A stretch of DNA of 52,575 nt from an uncultured Ellagibacter sp. GTDB taxonomy: Bacteria; Actinomycetota; Coriobacteriia; Coriobacteriales; Eggerthellaceae. The translations under genes and the position numbers were made by a program. The stretch covers positions 1 through 52,575 of the forward strand of contig NZ_CAKUAL010000006.1 in NCBI RefSeq assembly GCF_934636505.1. Reading direction: 5' to 3'. Each line of letters opens with the position of its first letter. The stretch's first letter is position 1. This document shows, in pieces, positions 51,491-52,575 of the stretch. Below the pieces are notes generated by a model that saw only the letters and a list, made by a program, of their open reading frames with translations, had not been told where the DNA came from and searched no databases.

Positions 51491-52575
51491 CTAATCGAAC
51501 AGGCTCCTCATGTCTGTATCCTTCATGGAAGCACCAGCCGAGGGAAGGCTTTGGGCGCGGAACTTCTCAAGCGACGCTTCCCCGCCCAAGAATTCCTCCG
51601 CCTTGCCGACCATGGCCACCGTGCGGCTCCCCTTGACGGTGAGCGCCTGCACACCCTGCGTGCTGTTGGTGGTCTTCGTCCGCAGAAGCGAGGTATTGAA
51701 GTTGACGAGGCGATGGTCGCTCGACACGAGCGCGAGGTCGCGGTCCTCTTTGAGCACCTGGGCGTAGAGCAACTTGGATCCGCCGTAAATCGCGTTCTTC
51801 AAGCGCTTGCGATTCGTCTTGGTGGCGTACCCGGACAGCGCGACGCGCGCGACGCGGCCGTTCTCGAAGACGAACAGCGCGTCTGCCTTGTAGTCATCGG
51901 GGTCGATAACCCAGGTCACAACCTCGCCGTCGTCCATCTCCAGATCGGTGGGCAGATACGACCCCAGCTGCGCCGACTTGGTGTCCTCGAACGCGGCGAC
52001 CTTGCACTTGTAGACCTGGCAGTGGTTGGTGAACACGAGCAGGTCGTGGGTATTGGAGGAGTCGAACTCGATGAAGGGCTCGTCACCGTCCTTGTACTTC
52101 AGCGTTGCGGCCTTGCGCAGCACGCGGTCGGTCATCTTCTTCAGATAGCCGTCGCGAGAGAGCATCATGGTGACGGGATATTCCTCAACCTCGGGCTCGA
52201 GGTTCACCTCGACGATCTCGGAAGGCTCGACGAGGCCGGTCTTGCGCGGCATGACGTACTTCTTGTTCACCGCGGCCAGCTCGCCGTGGATGACGTCTTT
52301 GATCTTCTCCTCACTGGCGAGGATATCGTTGAGCTCGGCGATATCGCCCTCAAGCTTCTCGATGTCCCGCGTGCGGTTCATGATGTATTCCTCATTGATG
52401 TTGCGCAGCTTGATTTCCGCCACGAACTCGGCTTGGACCTGGTCGATCTTAAAGCCCTTCATAAGGTTGGGAACAACGTCGGCTTCAAGCTTCGTACCGC
52501 GGATGATCGCGATGGCCTTGTCGATGTCGAGCAGGATCGCCTCAAGGCCGTGCAGCAGATGCAAGCGGTCAGTCT
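51491..52575 (-). CDS. type II DNA topoisomerase, A subunit, C-terminal part (5' end outside window)
   Basis: The frame is open to the right edge, so the catalytic tyrosine domain is missing. Visible are the helical coiled-coil region ('HGLEAILLDIDKAIAIIRGT', 'FKIDQVQAEFVAEIKLRNIN') and 'LEGDIAELNDILASEEKIKDV', followed by the beta-pinwheel C-terminal domain with blades such as 'MMLSRDGYLKKMTDRVL' and 'VFTNHCQVYKCKVAAFEDT'. No GyrA-box (QRRGGKG-like) is seen, which points to a ParC-like or second GyrA-like paralogue rather than canonical gyrase. It ends with a short acidic tail and its own terminator. Confidence 0.85.
   Translation of the reverse strand, partial: TDRLHLLHGLEAILLDIDKAIAIIRGTKLEADVVPNLMKGFKIDQVQAEFVAEIKLRNINEEYIMNRTRDIEKLEGDIAELNDILASEEKIKDVIHGELAAVNKKYVMPRKTGLVEPSEIVEVNLEPEVEEYPVTMMLSRDGYLKKMTDRVLRKAATLKYKDGDEPFIEFDSSNTHDLLVFTNHCQVYKCKVAAFEDTKSAQLGSYLPTDLEMDDGEVVTWVIDPDDYKADALFVFENGRVARVALSGYATKTNRKRLKNAIYGGSKLLYAQVLKEDRDLALVSSDHRLVNFNTSLLRTKTTNSTQGVQALTVKGSRTVAMVGKAEEFLGGEASLEKFRAQSLPSAGASMKDTDMRSLFD

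Overview
The window looks like chromosomal DNA from a strictly anaerobic, high-GC actinobacterium, most likely a Coriobacteriia / Eggerthellales member (Eggerthella-Slackia relatives). The basis is: an actinobacterial-type integration host factor (mIHF) before gmk-rpoZ; a PyrK-dependent (NAD-linked, anaerobic) dihydroorotate dehydrogenase; a four-subunit ferredoxin-dependent 2-oxoacid oxidoreductase; and a LuxR-type regulator fused to a large membrane domain, an architecture common in that group. The genus is inference. Almost every gene lies on the minus strand; dgt (33447-34676) is the only plus-strand gene supported. No tRNA, rRNA, CRISPR array or insertion sequence was seen.

Layout from left to right, with transcription mostly right to left: (1) mihF-gmk-rpoZ-thiI, thiI running off the left edge. 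(2) An AT-rich island at about 2400-4600 with a Tat-exported glutamyl-endopeptidase-like protease, a coupled lipoprotein, a strong promoter and a relic of an ATPase gene. (3) A nearly complete de novo pyrimidine operon pyrR-pyrB-pyrC-carA-carB-pyrK-pyrD-pyrF (14647 down to 4685) with a leader that can form a PyrR-type hairpin; pyrE is absent. (4) Accessory genes: an ArsB/SLC13-like ion permease, a membrane/helical-repeat protein, an FNT channel and a decayed hybrid sensor kinase. (5) An anaerobic acyl-CoA operon: XRE-cupin regulator, AMP-forming acyl-CoA synthetase, P-loop ATPase, ferredoxin, and oxidoreductase alpha, beta and gamma subunits. (6) def-fmt-rsmB, where RsmB carries a roughly 300-residue disordered RG/KRD-rich extension. 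(7) nfeD-stomatin; a membrane protein and dnaG; dgt and rnhA convergent with overlapping stop codons. (8) A membrane LuxR regulator, a small GxxxG protein and an SCA-type P1B ATPase that together resemble a ferrosome (fez) iron-organelle locus. (9) tatA. (10) The rimP-nusA-ylxR-infB-rbfA-nrnA-coaD and truB-ribF translation/transcription/cofactor cluster. (11) murB, leuA and the C-terminal part of a type II topoisomerase A subunit running off the right edge.

The genes fit together as core biosynthesis (pyrimidines, leucine, CoA, FAD, peptidoglycan) and the translation machinery, interrupted by accessory loci. The strongest candidate for an under-described system is the fezAB-like locus at 35173-39200. 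Second is the protease/lipoprotein island at 2690-4176. Third are three regulatory regions that can be read from sequence: the pyr leader, the tandem palindromes upstream of the XRE-cupin gene, and a terminator hairpin inside the probable rimP-nusA leader.
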